NCBI GenBank assembly: GCA_947476625.1
Contig: CANJRA010000003.1
Span: 64,821 to 128,820, forward strand
Length of the DNA stretch: 64,000 bases
Origin: Fidelibacterota bacterium
GTDB lineage: Bacteria > Pseudomonadota > Alphaproteobacteria > Rhodospirillales > Rhodospirillaceae
Direction of reading: 5' to 3'
Positions 17,736 through 25,568 of this stretch are shown here, in pieces. How positions within the stretch are numbered: the first letter of the stretch is position 1; every line of letters begins with the position of its first letter. Under the pieces are notes generated by a model. It had not been told where the DNA came from and made no database searches. It saw only the letters and a program-made list of their open reading frames with translations. The translations under genes were made by a program, and so were the position numbers.

Positions 17736-17834
17736 TCAGCTTTGAACCGCCAGCGCCACCAACGACCACAAATAAAGCGTGACGAATAATCCAAGCAGAG
17801 CAGAGGCTTCTTTAATAAAACCGGTGGCGCTCAT
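17736..17834 (-). CDS. Predicted 32-residue single-pass membrane protein
   Basis: A small gene hidden at the end of a longer spurious frame. The ATG at 17834 is preceded by AAAGGGGA at good spacing. The product is MSATGFIKEA, then a hydrophobic stretch of about 20 residues (LLGLFVTLYLWSLVALAV), then QS. This looks like a tiny inner-membrane protein. An ATG at 17861 in frame would add nine residues but has no ribosome site. It is divergent from dusA. The role is unknown. Confidence 0.5.
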   Translation of the reverse strand: MSATGFIKEASALLGLFVTLYLWSLVALAVQS

Positions 17835-17961
17835 GACAACATCCCCTTTATATGAGTTCATCTTTTGTTCTCGTTCGTCATAAGAACAAATATAGAACAT
17901 GTTGTCAAGCGGCCTGTGACCGCCTAGGGAGAACGGAGTTTTCCCGGTTCGGACGCGCGCT

Positions 17962-18957
17962 GTGAGTTTCCGCTTTTCGATAGCCCCGATGATGGATTGC
18001 ACGGATCGGCACTGCCGGTACCTGCTGCGCCTCATCAGCCGCCGCACCCGCCTTTACACCGAGATGGTGACCGCGGCGGCGATTGTGCGTGGCGGCGATC
18101 CGCAGCGCTTTCTGGGCTTTAATCCGGCCGAACAGCCCCTCGCCCTGCAGCTCGGCGGCAGCGACCCTGTGCAATTGGCCAAGGCTGCCCGCATGGCTGA
18201 AGACTGGGGATACGACGAGATTAACCTGAACGTCGGCTGCCCCAGCGACCGGGTCACCTCGGGCCGCTTTGGCGCCTGCCTGATGGCCGAGCCGGATCTC
18301 GTGGCCCAGTGTGTGCGCGCCATGCGCGATACCGTGCGGATACCTGTGACGGTCAAAACCCGTATCGGCATCGACGACATGGACACCGATCAACACCTCG
18401 ATGCCTTCATCACGACCGTCGCCGCCGCCGGTTGCGACACCTTCATCATTCACGCCCGCAAAGCGTGGCTGCAGGGTTTAAGCCCGAAAGAAAATCGCGA
18501 AATTCCGCCGCTGAGCTATGAGCGTGTTTACAAGCTCAAACGCAGCTTTCCGCATTTGACGCTGGTCCTGAACGGCGGCCTGAAAACACTCGCGGAGTCA
18601 TTCGCAGCGTTGACGGCGGTCGACGGCACTGCGCTCGACGGCGTCATGTTGGGACGCGCACCCTATGAAGCGCCTTATATGCTGGCGGATGTCGACAGGC
18701 TTTTCTTTGAAGACGCACACCCGACGCCGCATCGTGCGGACGTGGCCGCCGACTATGTCGCCTATGCGGCGCGTGCGATCGGCGAACATACCCGCCCGCA
18801 TCATGTCCTGCGCCATGCCGCGGGTTTGTTTCACGGGCGCGCCAACGCGCGGCGGTGGCGCCAGACACTGGCACGCGTCGGTCAGAATGACGGGGCTTTG
18901 GACGAACTCATCATCCTCGCCCGGCAGTTGGACGAACAGTCCGCACTGGCTGCCTAA
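17962..18957 (+). CDS. dusA: tRNA-dihydrouridine synthase A
   Basis: FMN enzyme that reduces uridine at positions 20/20a of the tRNA D-loop. Visible are the N-terminal FSIAPMMDCTDRHCRYLLRL, QLGGSDP, the catalytic cysteine 93 in NLNVGCPSDRV, KTRIGID and LNGGL. The early MMDCTDRHCR and overall length of 331 residues fit DusA rather than DusB or DusC. The GTG at 17962 is the only start that keeps the complete first strand. Confidence 0.93.
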   Translation: MSFRFSIAPMMDCTDRHCRYLLRLISRRTRLYTEMVTAAAIVRGGDPQRFLGFNPAEQPLALQLGGSDPVQLAKAARMAEDWGYDEINLNVGCPSDRVTSGRFGACLMAEPDLVAQCVRAMRDTVRIPVTVKTRIGIDDMDTDQHLDAFITTVAAAGCDTFIIHARKAWLQGLSPKENREIPPLSYERVYKLKRSFPHLTLVLNGGLKTLAESFAALTAVDGTALDGVMLGRAPYEAPYMLADVDRLFFEDAHPTPHRADVAADYVAYAARAIGEHTRPHHVLRHAAGLFHGRANARRWRQTLARVGQNDGALDELIILARQLDEQSALAA

Positions 18958-19224
18958 AGCGCTTTAAATCGCCGCGAAAATACGCGCCAATTCGTTAAAA
19001 TATAATAGTAATAGCGGTTCTTGCTCTATTGCGTCGCAAGCCAAGCCGCGCGCCGAAATCGCCAGCCCTCATATCCGGAAAAACCCTAAGCTGCCAAAGG
19101 GTTGAACTTCAACCTCTTGCCGCGCCTAATGGTTTATGCGACTGATAAGAATTTTAGAAAGCCTAGCCGGGTGTGCGACACATATAAGCTCGGCATCAGC
19201 CGTGCATTCGAGGAGCTAGGGGCG

Positions 19225-19914
19225 GTGACGACAGGTCCGCGATACGCGATTTACTATGCCCCGGAGCCCGGTTCGCCTCTGCATGCCTTTGGCCAAAGCT
19301 GGTTCACGGACGCGCAGGGCGCGAGCGTGGCGACAAGCATTAGCCCCGAGCGGATCCAAGAACTCAGCGAAAACTCCCGCCGCTACGGTTTCCACGGCAC
19401 CTTGAAGCCGCCGTTTGGCCTCAACCCCGCCAGCAGCCTCGAAAGCCTTCTGGCTGCCGCGCGGATTTTTGCCCGCACGCTGGCGCCCATAGAACTCCCG
19501 CCGCTGGAACTTGCGATCATCGGCAAGTTCATCGCACTCACGCCGATCACGCAATCGGCGGCGCTTGAAAAGCTTGCTGCCGCATGTGTGCGCGCCTTTG
19601 AAGCTTTCCGCGCGCCGCTCACGCATGAGCAATTGGAAAACTACAAACTCAACCGACTGACCGTGCACCAGGAACAGATGCTGGAGAATTGGGGCTATCC
19701 CTACGTCATGGAAGAGTTCCGCTTTCATATTTCGGTCACGGATCGCATCGAGGATTCGCGCGAGCGCTATGATGTCGTTGAAGCGCTCGAGAGATTAGCT
19801 GCGCCCATTCTCGGCAAACCCATCACCGTGCGCGAACTAACGGTGTTCAGCCAAAGCGCCATCGATGAGCCGATGATTCCGATCGAGCGGATTCCCTTCG
19901 GCCGCGGCAAATAG
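19225..19914 (+). CDS. DUF1045-family protein, 2H phosphoesterase fold
   Basis: 229 residues from the GTG at 19225, which follows a GAGGAG site; the open frame begins at 19102 but that part is not conserved. The start RYAIYYAPEPGSPLHAFGQSW and the two histidine motifs HGTLKPPF and HISVTDRI, about 105 residues apart, are the marks of DUF1045, a relative of the 2H (HxT/S) phosphoesterases. In other genomes the family often lies in phosphonate-use loci, but no phn gene is seen here. The substrate is unknown. The next gene starts 18 bases later. Confidence 0.8.
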   Translation: MTTGPRYAIYYAPEPGSPLHAFGQSWFTDAQGASVATSISPERIQELSENSRRYGFHGTLKPPFGLNPASSLESLLAAARIFARTLAPIELPPLELAIIGKFIALTPITQSAALEKLAAACVRAFEAFRAPLTHEQLENYKLNRLTVHQEQMLENWGYPYVMEEFRFHISVTDRIEDSRERYDVVEALERLAAPILGKPITVRELTVFSQSAIDEPMIPIERIPFGRGK

Positions 19915-19932
19915 CGCGTATACTCCGGCGTC

Positions 19933-21291
19933 ATGAAAAATATGATGCTTATATTACGGCGCGCAGCGGGCCGTATGTTGGCCCGTACAGCGCGCTGGGC
20001 GCGAATCTTTTCGGGCCGAAAAACCGAACCTGAAATTGCCTCACCGGTTTATTGGGGTGATGACATTGCATTGGCGCTCAGCAACCTCGCCCAAGAAACG
20101 GAAACGCGCGCCAGCGGCCGGGTTCAAGTCATCTCGCTGGCGGATTTCCGCGAAGCCATCGGTCCGCTGTGGGACAAATATGAAAGCCGCATTCTGATCA
20201 TCGCCGAGTCCACCATTGGGCGGATGATCGGCAAGGGCAACACGTATATCCAGCAGGGCGAAGACGCGTGGATGCTGCTGTTTTTCAGCGTCAATGAAGC
20301 CGAAGCACAAAAACGCACCGACGCCATGGCCGCCAGCATCGGTCAAAAATTAGTTGGCGCGCAGTTCTCGGCCGAGGAGCTGCCGCTGCCGGCCACCGCG
20401 CGGCTGGATATGTCCGGCGCGTTCAATGCCGACGGCAGTATCGATATGGAGGCTTTGAAGGCGTCCATCAGCCGGATCAAACAGTCACAGATTTCAAAAA
20501 CGGCGACACGCAAGAATCCGGACAAATCGTCCTTGCCGCGTCCAGCGCCGACGTCCCCCGCCGGGGCAACGCTGTCGCGCTCGAATGCCGATATGCTGAA
20601 AACGTTTTTCCGTCCGGCGTGGTGTGCTGAAACGGAAAGCATCGATACGTTCTTTTTTCGCGCCGCACCCGAGCGCGGCGTGAACATCTATGCCGACGAC
20701 GCACTGCCGGTGAACGATGCGACGATTATCGATATAACGAAGACCGCCGCCACGGCTTTCGGCGCCATGTGCGATAGCGGCCTGCAAGCCAAGATGTCGG
20801 TCCCGATCCCCTACGGCACATTGCAGGGCGCGGCTTTGGCCGAGATTAGGCGCATCGTTGCGACTTTGCCGCAGCGCGAACGGCTTTTGCGGCTAAGACT
20901 GGAGGTGGCGCGCATTCCCGCCAATGCCCCGGTCGAGATTTTGATCGCCATGCGCGAGGCTTTCCGGCCTTATGTGCGTGAAGTCGCGTTCCTGGTCGAT
21001 CTTTATGCGCCCAATGAGCGGGTCTTAGTGCCCGAACACATCATGCTGGGGGCCGACTTTACGACGGCCCCTACAGCAAGCGACGAAGATATATTTCAAC
21101 AAATGATGCTGTTCCGCCAACGGGCCGGACGGCGCGGCACTTATGTACTGGGGCTGCACAGCCGGGCCCAAACCAACAGCGCCGTTAACGCAGGCATAGC
21201 CGAAATCGGGGGATCGACGTTTATGGAAGATATGAAGCGTCTCCCGCACCGCATTTCTAACTTCTCGCGCGAAGAAATTATGGCGCCCTAA
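19933..21291 (+). CDS. Unrecognised protein, possibly degenerate GGDEF-EAL
   Basis: 452 residues. An N-terminal basic helix (ILRRAAGRMLARTARWARIF) precedes a domain of about 120 residues. Near its middle is IGKGNTYIQQGEDAWMLLFF, reminiscent of a GGDEF active-site strand with the signature lost, followed by NEAEAQKRTDAMAASIGQ. A Pro/Ser/Thr-rich linker (about 190-220) leads to a C-terminal part starting FFRPAWCAETESIDTFFFR, with SVPIPYGTL further on. Both resemble framework positions of EAL domains without the catalytic EAL. If so, the protein cannot make or cut cyclic di-GMP and might only bind it or a partner. This is a resemblance by eye, not a proven assignment. Confidence 0.5.
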   Translation: MKNMMLILRRAAGRMLARTARWARIFSGRKTEPEIASPVYWGDDIALALSNLAQETETRASGRVQVISLADFREAIGPLWDKYESRILIIAESTIGRMIGKGNTYIQQGEDAWMLLFFSVNEAEAQKRTDAMAASIGQKLVGAQFSAEELPLPATARLDMSGAFNADGSIDMEALKASISRIKQSQISKTATRKNPDKSSLPRPAPTSPAGATLSRSNADMLKTFFRPAWCAETESIDTFFFRAAPERGVNIYADDALPVNDATIIDITKTAATAFGAMCDSGLQAKMSVPIPYGTLQGAALAEIRRIVATLPQRERLLRLRLEVARIPANAPVEILIAMREAFRPYVREVAFLVDLYAPNERVLVPEHIMLGADFTTAPTASDEDIFQQMMLFRQRAGRRGTYVLGLHSRAQTNSAVNAGIAEIGGSTFMEDMKRLPHRISNFSREEIMAP

Positions 21292-21352
21292 TTTCGCCAA
21301 AACCAAGGCGTCTAATACCCCTATAGGTAGGCGACCCAACATGGAGGACGTC

Positions 21353-21700
21353 ATGTCTTTTAAAACGCAAATAATTCTCGCCGCTATTGGCTGCCTGCTG
21401 GCAGGCCCGATCCTCGCCGCAGAGGCCGAAACCGCCCCGATCCAATTGAGTGATTTAGGTGGTGTTAAATCCTGGAAAGTCGGCAGCGATACGGTGGTGT
21501 TCATTAAGAGCAAGACCGATCAATGGTATAGGGCCGAAATGCTTGAATACTGCATGAAGTACGACACCAGCAAGGGCGTGAACTTCATCACCGAACTTGA
21601 TCCGGTTACGAACGTTAAGACCAGTGCCGTCGTTGTAGAACGCCACATGTGCAAGATCACGTCTCTCACGAAGGTAGATGCTCCCACCCTCGCGAAATAA
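21353..21700 (+). CDS. Small exported protein, paralogue 1 (DUF6491-like)
   Basis: 115 residues from ATG 21353. It has a Sec signal peptide (MSFKTQIILAAIGCLLAGPILAA) and a short mature domain with the pattern DLGGVKSWKVGSDTVVFI, then DQWYRAEMLEYC and a second cysteine near the end (ERHMCKIT). The next gene encodes a protein with the same pattern, so the two are tandem duplicates. The family resembles DUF6491, whose function is unknown; the paired cysteines suggest a disulphide. Confidence 0.72.
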   Translation: MSFKTQIILAAIGCLLAGPILAAEAETAPIQLSDLGGVKSWKVGSDTVVFIKSKTDQWYRAEMLEYCMKYDTSKGVNFITELDPVTNVKTSAVVVERHMCKITSLTKVDAPTLAK

Positions 21701-21714
21701 ATCAGGAGAATACG

Positions 21715-22089
21715 ATGAAAATTGCCCTTTTCATTCCTACCGCTGCCGTCCTTGGCCTCGTGTGTGTTGCCTCCGTTGCTCAGGCGGCGCGCCCCGAAAT
21801 CGCCTTTGCCAATAACGGCGGTATCCGTAACTGGCAGGCCGACGGTCAGAAAACGCTCTATGTGCAGGGCAACGGTGCACAGTGGTACAAGGCCGAGTTC
21901 TTGAGCAACTGCACAGGCATAGATTTCGCCGAACAGATTGCCTTCGAGACTGAGACGAGCGGCGCTTTTAATAAATTTAGTTCTGTCTTGGTTGAGGGAC
22001 GCAAGTGCCCCGTCTCGAGCTTTGAAAAGAGTGACAAGCCGCCGACCAAGAAAGAAAAAGCCGCTAGAGAATCCGGCACGACGCCGTAA
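21715..22089 (+). CDS. Small exported protein, paralogue 2 (DUF6491-like)
   Basis: 124 residues from ATG 21715, with CAGGAGAA just upstream. It has a signal peptide (MKIALFIPTAAVLGL and on to AQAA) and a mature part that mirrors the preceding gene: NGGIRNWQADGQKTLYV, AQWYKAEFLSNC and GRKCPVSSF. A lysine-rich tail (KPPTKKEKAARESG) is added. The two genes are 14 bases apart and surely co-transcribed. Function unknown. Confidence 0.75.
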   Translation: MKIALFIPTAAVLGLVCVASVAQAARPEIAFANNGGIRNWQADGQKTLYVQGNGAQWYKAEFLSNCTGIDFAEQIAFETETSGAFNKFSSVLVEGRKCPVSSFEKSDKPPTKKEKAARESGTTP

Positions 22090-22111
22090 TCTCGCGTTGC
22101 TGCCCGCGGGC

Positions 22112-23272
22112 CTAGGCTGACTTCAAGAAGTCGCCGATGGCCCGCGCGGCGCGCGTCGACGAAGGCGTGTCCTGCAGATCAAACGTCGTGCGGAAAGCGG
22201 CTTCCTGCACAGGCCGGTACTTGGTATAGACCGCGGGATCGGCGTGCAACGCACGGTCCAACTCATCGATCGCGTTCACCACCGGGCCGAAGTTCCAGAA
22301 GGCATAATTGGGATCGTTCTTCCAATCGGCCTTATGGGTATTGATAAAAATACATGGCCGCGGCGCGATCAGGAATTCGTAAATCTGACTGCTGACGTCG
22401 CCGAGATAAATATCGGCGGCAAGCGTGTAGGTCATATCGAAACTGGCGGGACTGCCGAGATCGACGTGGATATGTGGACAGCGGAGGTATTTTTCCGGCA
22501 GGTCGCGCCGCCACCGCGCCGTGAGACCTTCGACAGTCATGTGCACGCGGCGTTTGAACAGCATGATGTGAGGCGCAAAAATCAAATTGCACTCGGTGCT
22601 GTTGTAGAAATATTCCAGCACATCTAGGCCCATATCGTACCAAGACGACAGGCGCGGCTCCGGGTGCGGGTTATAGAGCACCACCGGCTTTGCATTATCA
22701 AAAAACTTGCGCCGCCGTCCCGCGGCCACGTCGACGGTGTCGAATTTTGGGTAGCCGATGACGGCGATCTGTTCGGGGCGCAGGTAGCCCAATTCCAAAA
22801 ATCTGTCGCGCTGCTTGAGGCCGTGCAGCAGGACAAGATCATTACCACCGAATGATTTTGTAAAACCTATAGAGCGGTCGCCGGCGCCGTGATCGATGCG
22901 CAGGATTTTCAGATGCGCGAGTCCGCGCAGCTTGCGGAGAAAGAGGCTGGTGCCCTCGGTGACAATGACGGCATCGAAACGGCTGAAAAGTGCCGCGTTA
23001 CTGTAAAGGTTATCAAGCCTGCTGAAGGGCAGAACAAGATCAAGTGCGCGCGTGAAAGGCTTGTGCCACGCCGGAACGTCAAGCTTCAGAAAGCGAACGC
23101 GTCCTTCGACGGTCGGCCCGGCCAGCGCACGCACAGTCTCAAGCAGCACATCGGATGTCGCAAGAACCGTAACCTCTATGTCGGGATATTGGGCAATCAG
23201 CGCAGGGATCACGACAGCGCTATGACGGGCCTGGTGTCCACCCCCGTGATTATAGAGAAACGCGACCTTCAT
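22112..23272 (-). CDS. CDP-glycerol glycerophosphotransferase-like GT-B transferase
   Basis: 386 residues with a two-Rossmann GT-B layout. The start MKVAFLYNHGGGHQARHSAVVIPAL is glycosyltransferase-like. The C-terminal half has YNPHPEPR, then LAADIYLGDVSSQIYEFLIAPRPCIFINTH, which resembles the DxSS...P.IF donor-site motif of TagF-type CDP-glycerol glycerophosphotransferases. It probably transfers a nucleotide-activated unit to a surface glycan or lipid. It overlaps the upstream nucleotidyltransferase by four bases and is the last gene of a three-gene operon that also includes a CMP-sugar synthetase fusion. Donor and acceptor are unknown. Confidence 0.75.
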   Translation of the reverse strand: MKVAFLYNHGGGHQARHSAVVIPALIAQYPDIEVTVLATSDVLLETVRALAGPTVEGRVRFLKLDVPAWHKPFTRALDLVLPFSRLDNLYSNAALFSRFDAVIVTEGTSLFLRKLRGLAHLKILRIDHGAGDRSIGFTKSFGGNDLVLLHGLKQRDRFLELGYLRPEQIAVIGYPKFDTVDVAAGRRRKFFDNAKPVVLYNPHPEPRLSSWYDMGLDVLEYFYNSTECNLIFAPHIMLFKRRVHMTVEGLTARWRRDLPEKYLRCPHIHVDLGSPASFDMTYTLAADIYLGDVSSQIYEFLIAPRPCIFINTHKADWKNDPNYAFWNFGPVVNAIDELDRALHADPAVYTKYRPVQEAAFRTTFDLQDTPSSTRAARAIGDFLKSA

Positions 23273-24102
23273 GGTACGCGCCGTGCCGCGAGAACACTTT
23301 CGGCAATCGGAATGTGATCCGGGCGGTCGACATCCATGGCAGCGACGGGATCAGTCAGCACGATGGCCTTGGCTTTCAAACCCATCGCACGCGAAACCGC
23401 ACGGAGAGCGCCTTCAAGATCGAGGAATCCGGTCACGGCCCGCAGCAGCGTCCACACACCGAAATGCAAAATCAGCTGCCACGGTTTCTTGCGCCGCCCC
23501 TCGACTTCGCTCCAAGCGCGCGCAGCCTTAGGTCCAGCGCCGGGCGTCAGCGCGAAGAGATTGCAGCCGCTGTAGCCTTCGCCGCCGAGCCGGATATAGG
23601 TGCGCCTCACATGCGGGAAAGACGCGCGGATCTCCGTTTCGCGGGCCAGGCCCACAGCAGCATCGACATCATCGGGTACGCCCGCACAAAAGGCGTCGAG
23701 CGTCGCCGGTGTCAGCAGCGGATTGTCGGCGGTGGTGACCAGCACCGCGCCCTCGAACCGCTGCTCTTCCATGGTTTTGAGCACACTGGTCGCCGGGCTG
23801 GTTGCGCCTTCGCGGAAACTGAACCGGTGCGCGCTGGGAGCGATCGCGGCCTGCACGTCGCTGTTATTCTGTATGTCCGCGACAGTGTTGGCGACGATCA
23901 CGATGTCGCCGATATGCTTAGCCGCCAGCAGGGTTTCAAGCACATAAAGGATCATCGGACGGCCGAGGAGCGGCAGCAGCGCCTTGCGCTTGCCGGGCGA
24001 AAGCTGCGCCAGCACGTCGGCCGGGCGGTCGCCTGCAAGCAGAATGACGGTAAAAGACGCTGGCACAGAAGTCCCCGGATGAGCCGTGATACCGCCCTTC
24101 AA
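23269..24102 (-). CDS. MobA-like nucleotidyltransferase
   Basis: 277 residues of the NTP-transferase superfamily. The N-terminal FTVILLAGDRPADVLAQLSPGKRKALLPLLGRPMI is a slightly altered form of the LAAGxGxR...K nucleotide-binding loop, and TTADNPLLTPATLD carries the metal-binding aspartate. It probably activates a sugar, polyol or acid with CTP or another nucleotide. Middle gene of the operon: 18 bases after the cytidylyltransferase-RraA gene and overlapping the transferase gene by four bases. Confidence 0.78.
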   Translation of the reverse strand: MKGGITAHPGTSVPASFTVILLAGDRPADVLAQLSPGKRKALLPLLGRPMILYVLETLLAAKHIGDIVIVANTVADIQNNSDVQAAIAPSAHRFSFREGATSPATSVLKTMEEQRFEGAVLVTTADNPLLTPATLDAFCAGVPDDVDAAVGLARETEIRASFPHVRRTYIRLGGEGYSGCNLFALTPGAGPKAARAWSEVEGRRKKPWQLILHFGVWTLLRAVTGFLDLEGALRAVSRAMGLKAKAIVLTDPVAAMDVDRPDHIPIAESVLAARRVP

Positions 24103-24120
24103 TAGCGGTAAACGGGGAAG

Positions 24121-25419
24121 TTAAAAAGTGCCGTGTTTATCGGTTACCTTACCGACGTCCTCGCCCATGATGATGCCGTAGCGGATGTCGAATTCCTTTT
24201 TCATGGTCGCCATCGCTTCGTCGCGGATCGAGGGCCAAAGGTCCTGGGGGATCGCCAGCACGCCGTCATCGTCGGCATAGACATAGTCGCCGTTATTGAT
24301 GGTCACGCCGCCGATCTTGATGGAACGGTTCATGGCGTAGGCGGTACCTTCATATTTGATATCGTCGCAGTAGATGCCGTGGGCAAAGACCGAGAATTCG
24401 AGCTGATTCAGTTCGGCGGAATCGCGCGTATAGCTGTCGACCACGGCACCCACCGCGCCCGAACGGATGGCGATGTTGGCATTGAGATCGCCGAAGTACG
24501 CGAATTTCTTTACGTCGTTTTGCACGCAGATGACGTCGCCCGGGCGAACGAAATTGTAGCTGGCCTGAGCGGTATAGATGCCCTTCCAGTCGTCGCCTTT
24601 CTTCAGCTTGCGCAATTCCAATGTCTTGGCTACGCCGAGAATGGAACGGCCGCTGATGCGCTTGAAACCGGGCGGAAACAACGCTTTGATGCCGCGCTCT
24701 TTGCAGATGTCGGCCAGCAGCGACGAACACAGATGCGGGCGAATGGCATCGAGCTTAGCGTTGTGCGCGGCGCGGTAACCGGCGCAAATGCGCTCGGCGA
24801 GTGACAGATCATCGGGCCAGTTGACGTCGAAGGCTTCTTCGTCGGTCAACTCAAACAACACCACCTTGTCGCCAAAGCGGCGCTTGGGTTTCGGTTTGCC
24901 CTTTTGCTTGCGGACCATATAGAGGCCCATGGACTCAAGCACGGTCTCGGGCAGATCGACGGAATTGGGAATGCGGCCTTCACCATAAGCAGGGGGCCCC
25001 TTTTCCCAGGTGTACTGCTTGCGCTTCTGCACGGCGACCAGAGAGTCCGCCTTGGCGTCGGCTTTCAACGCCTTGATCGCCTGCGTCATGGTCTCGGCGG
25101 TCATGAAGGGGCTAGTGCACAGACATTGGATGTAGATGTCGGCTTCGACCTGTTTGCACTCGTTGGCGAACAGTTCATGGCCATCGGTTTTGTTAGAGGC
25201 CAGCGTCGGCTTGCGCTTGAGGATTTTGACCGGCAGGTCCGAGGCCATTTCGATGATGGCATCGGATTCCGTATCCAAATACACGTCATCGATCTCGGGA
25301 CAGGCGAGTAGCTGTTTAAGTTTGCGCTTAAAAAGATAGTCGCCGTCGAGAATGACGGTGTTTTTGTTACGGATGCGGGTGCTTTCACCCTTCGCGGGCA
25401 CAAACGCCACGGTACGCAT
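24121..25419 (-). CDS. CMP-sugar synthetase fused to an RraA-like aldolase domain
   Basis: 432 residues from ATG 25419 (GGGAGA upstream). Residues 1-220 are an acylneuraminate/KDO cytidylyltransferase domain: MRTVAFVPAKGESTRIRNKN, then YIQCLCTSPFM and ELTDEEAFDVNWPDDL. Residues 225-432 are an RraA/HMG-aldolase-like domain: FGDLNANIAIRSGAVGAVVD, then SYTRDSAEL, keeping the Arg-Asp pair that aldolases of this family use, and YVYADDDGVLAIP. I infer one chain that may form or split a 2-keto acid by pyruvate-type chemistry and activate the acid with CMP. First gene of a three-gene operon with a nucleotidyltransferase and a glycerophosphotransferase-like enzyme. Confidence 0.82.
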   Translation of the reverse strand: MRTVAFVPAKGESTRIRNKNTVILDGDYLFKRKLKQLLACPEIDDVYLDTESDAIIEMASDLPVKILKRKPTLASNKTDGHELFANECKQVEADIYIQCLCTSPFMTAETMTQAIKALKADAKADSLVAVQKRKQYTWEKGPPAYGEGRIPNSVDLPETVLESMGLYMVRKQKGKPKPKRRFGDKVVLFELTDEEAFDVNWPDDLSLAERICAGYRAAHNAKLDAIRPHLCSSLLADICKERGIKALFPPGFKRISGRSILGVAKTLELRKLKKGDDWKGIYTAQASYNFVRPGDVICVQNDVKKFAYFGDLNANIAIRSGAVGAVVDSYTRDSAELNQLEFSVFAHGIYCDDIKYEGTAYAMNRSIKIGGVTINNGDYVYADDDGVLAIPQDLWPSIRDEAMATMKKEFDIRYGIIMGEDVGKVTDKHGTF

Positions 25420-25568
25420 CGATAGTCTCCCACCCAAATTAGGGAATTACCCGGCTGTACCCTAGGACCAGCTGGTTAAAAATTGGTTCTAAAGGGTGTC
25501 ATCCGCTTGAACCGACAGGTTAATCCTTTACGCTGGCGCAACCCCCTCATCCCTCGTGCGGACATCCC

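Noticed and set aside
19102-19224. Upstream TTG start for the DUF1045 gene
   Set aside because: There is no ribosome site at 19102, the added residues are not conserved, and GAGGAG lies at correct spacing before GTG 19225.
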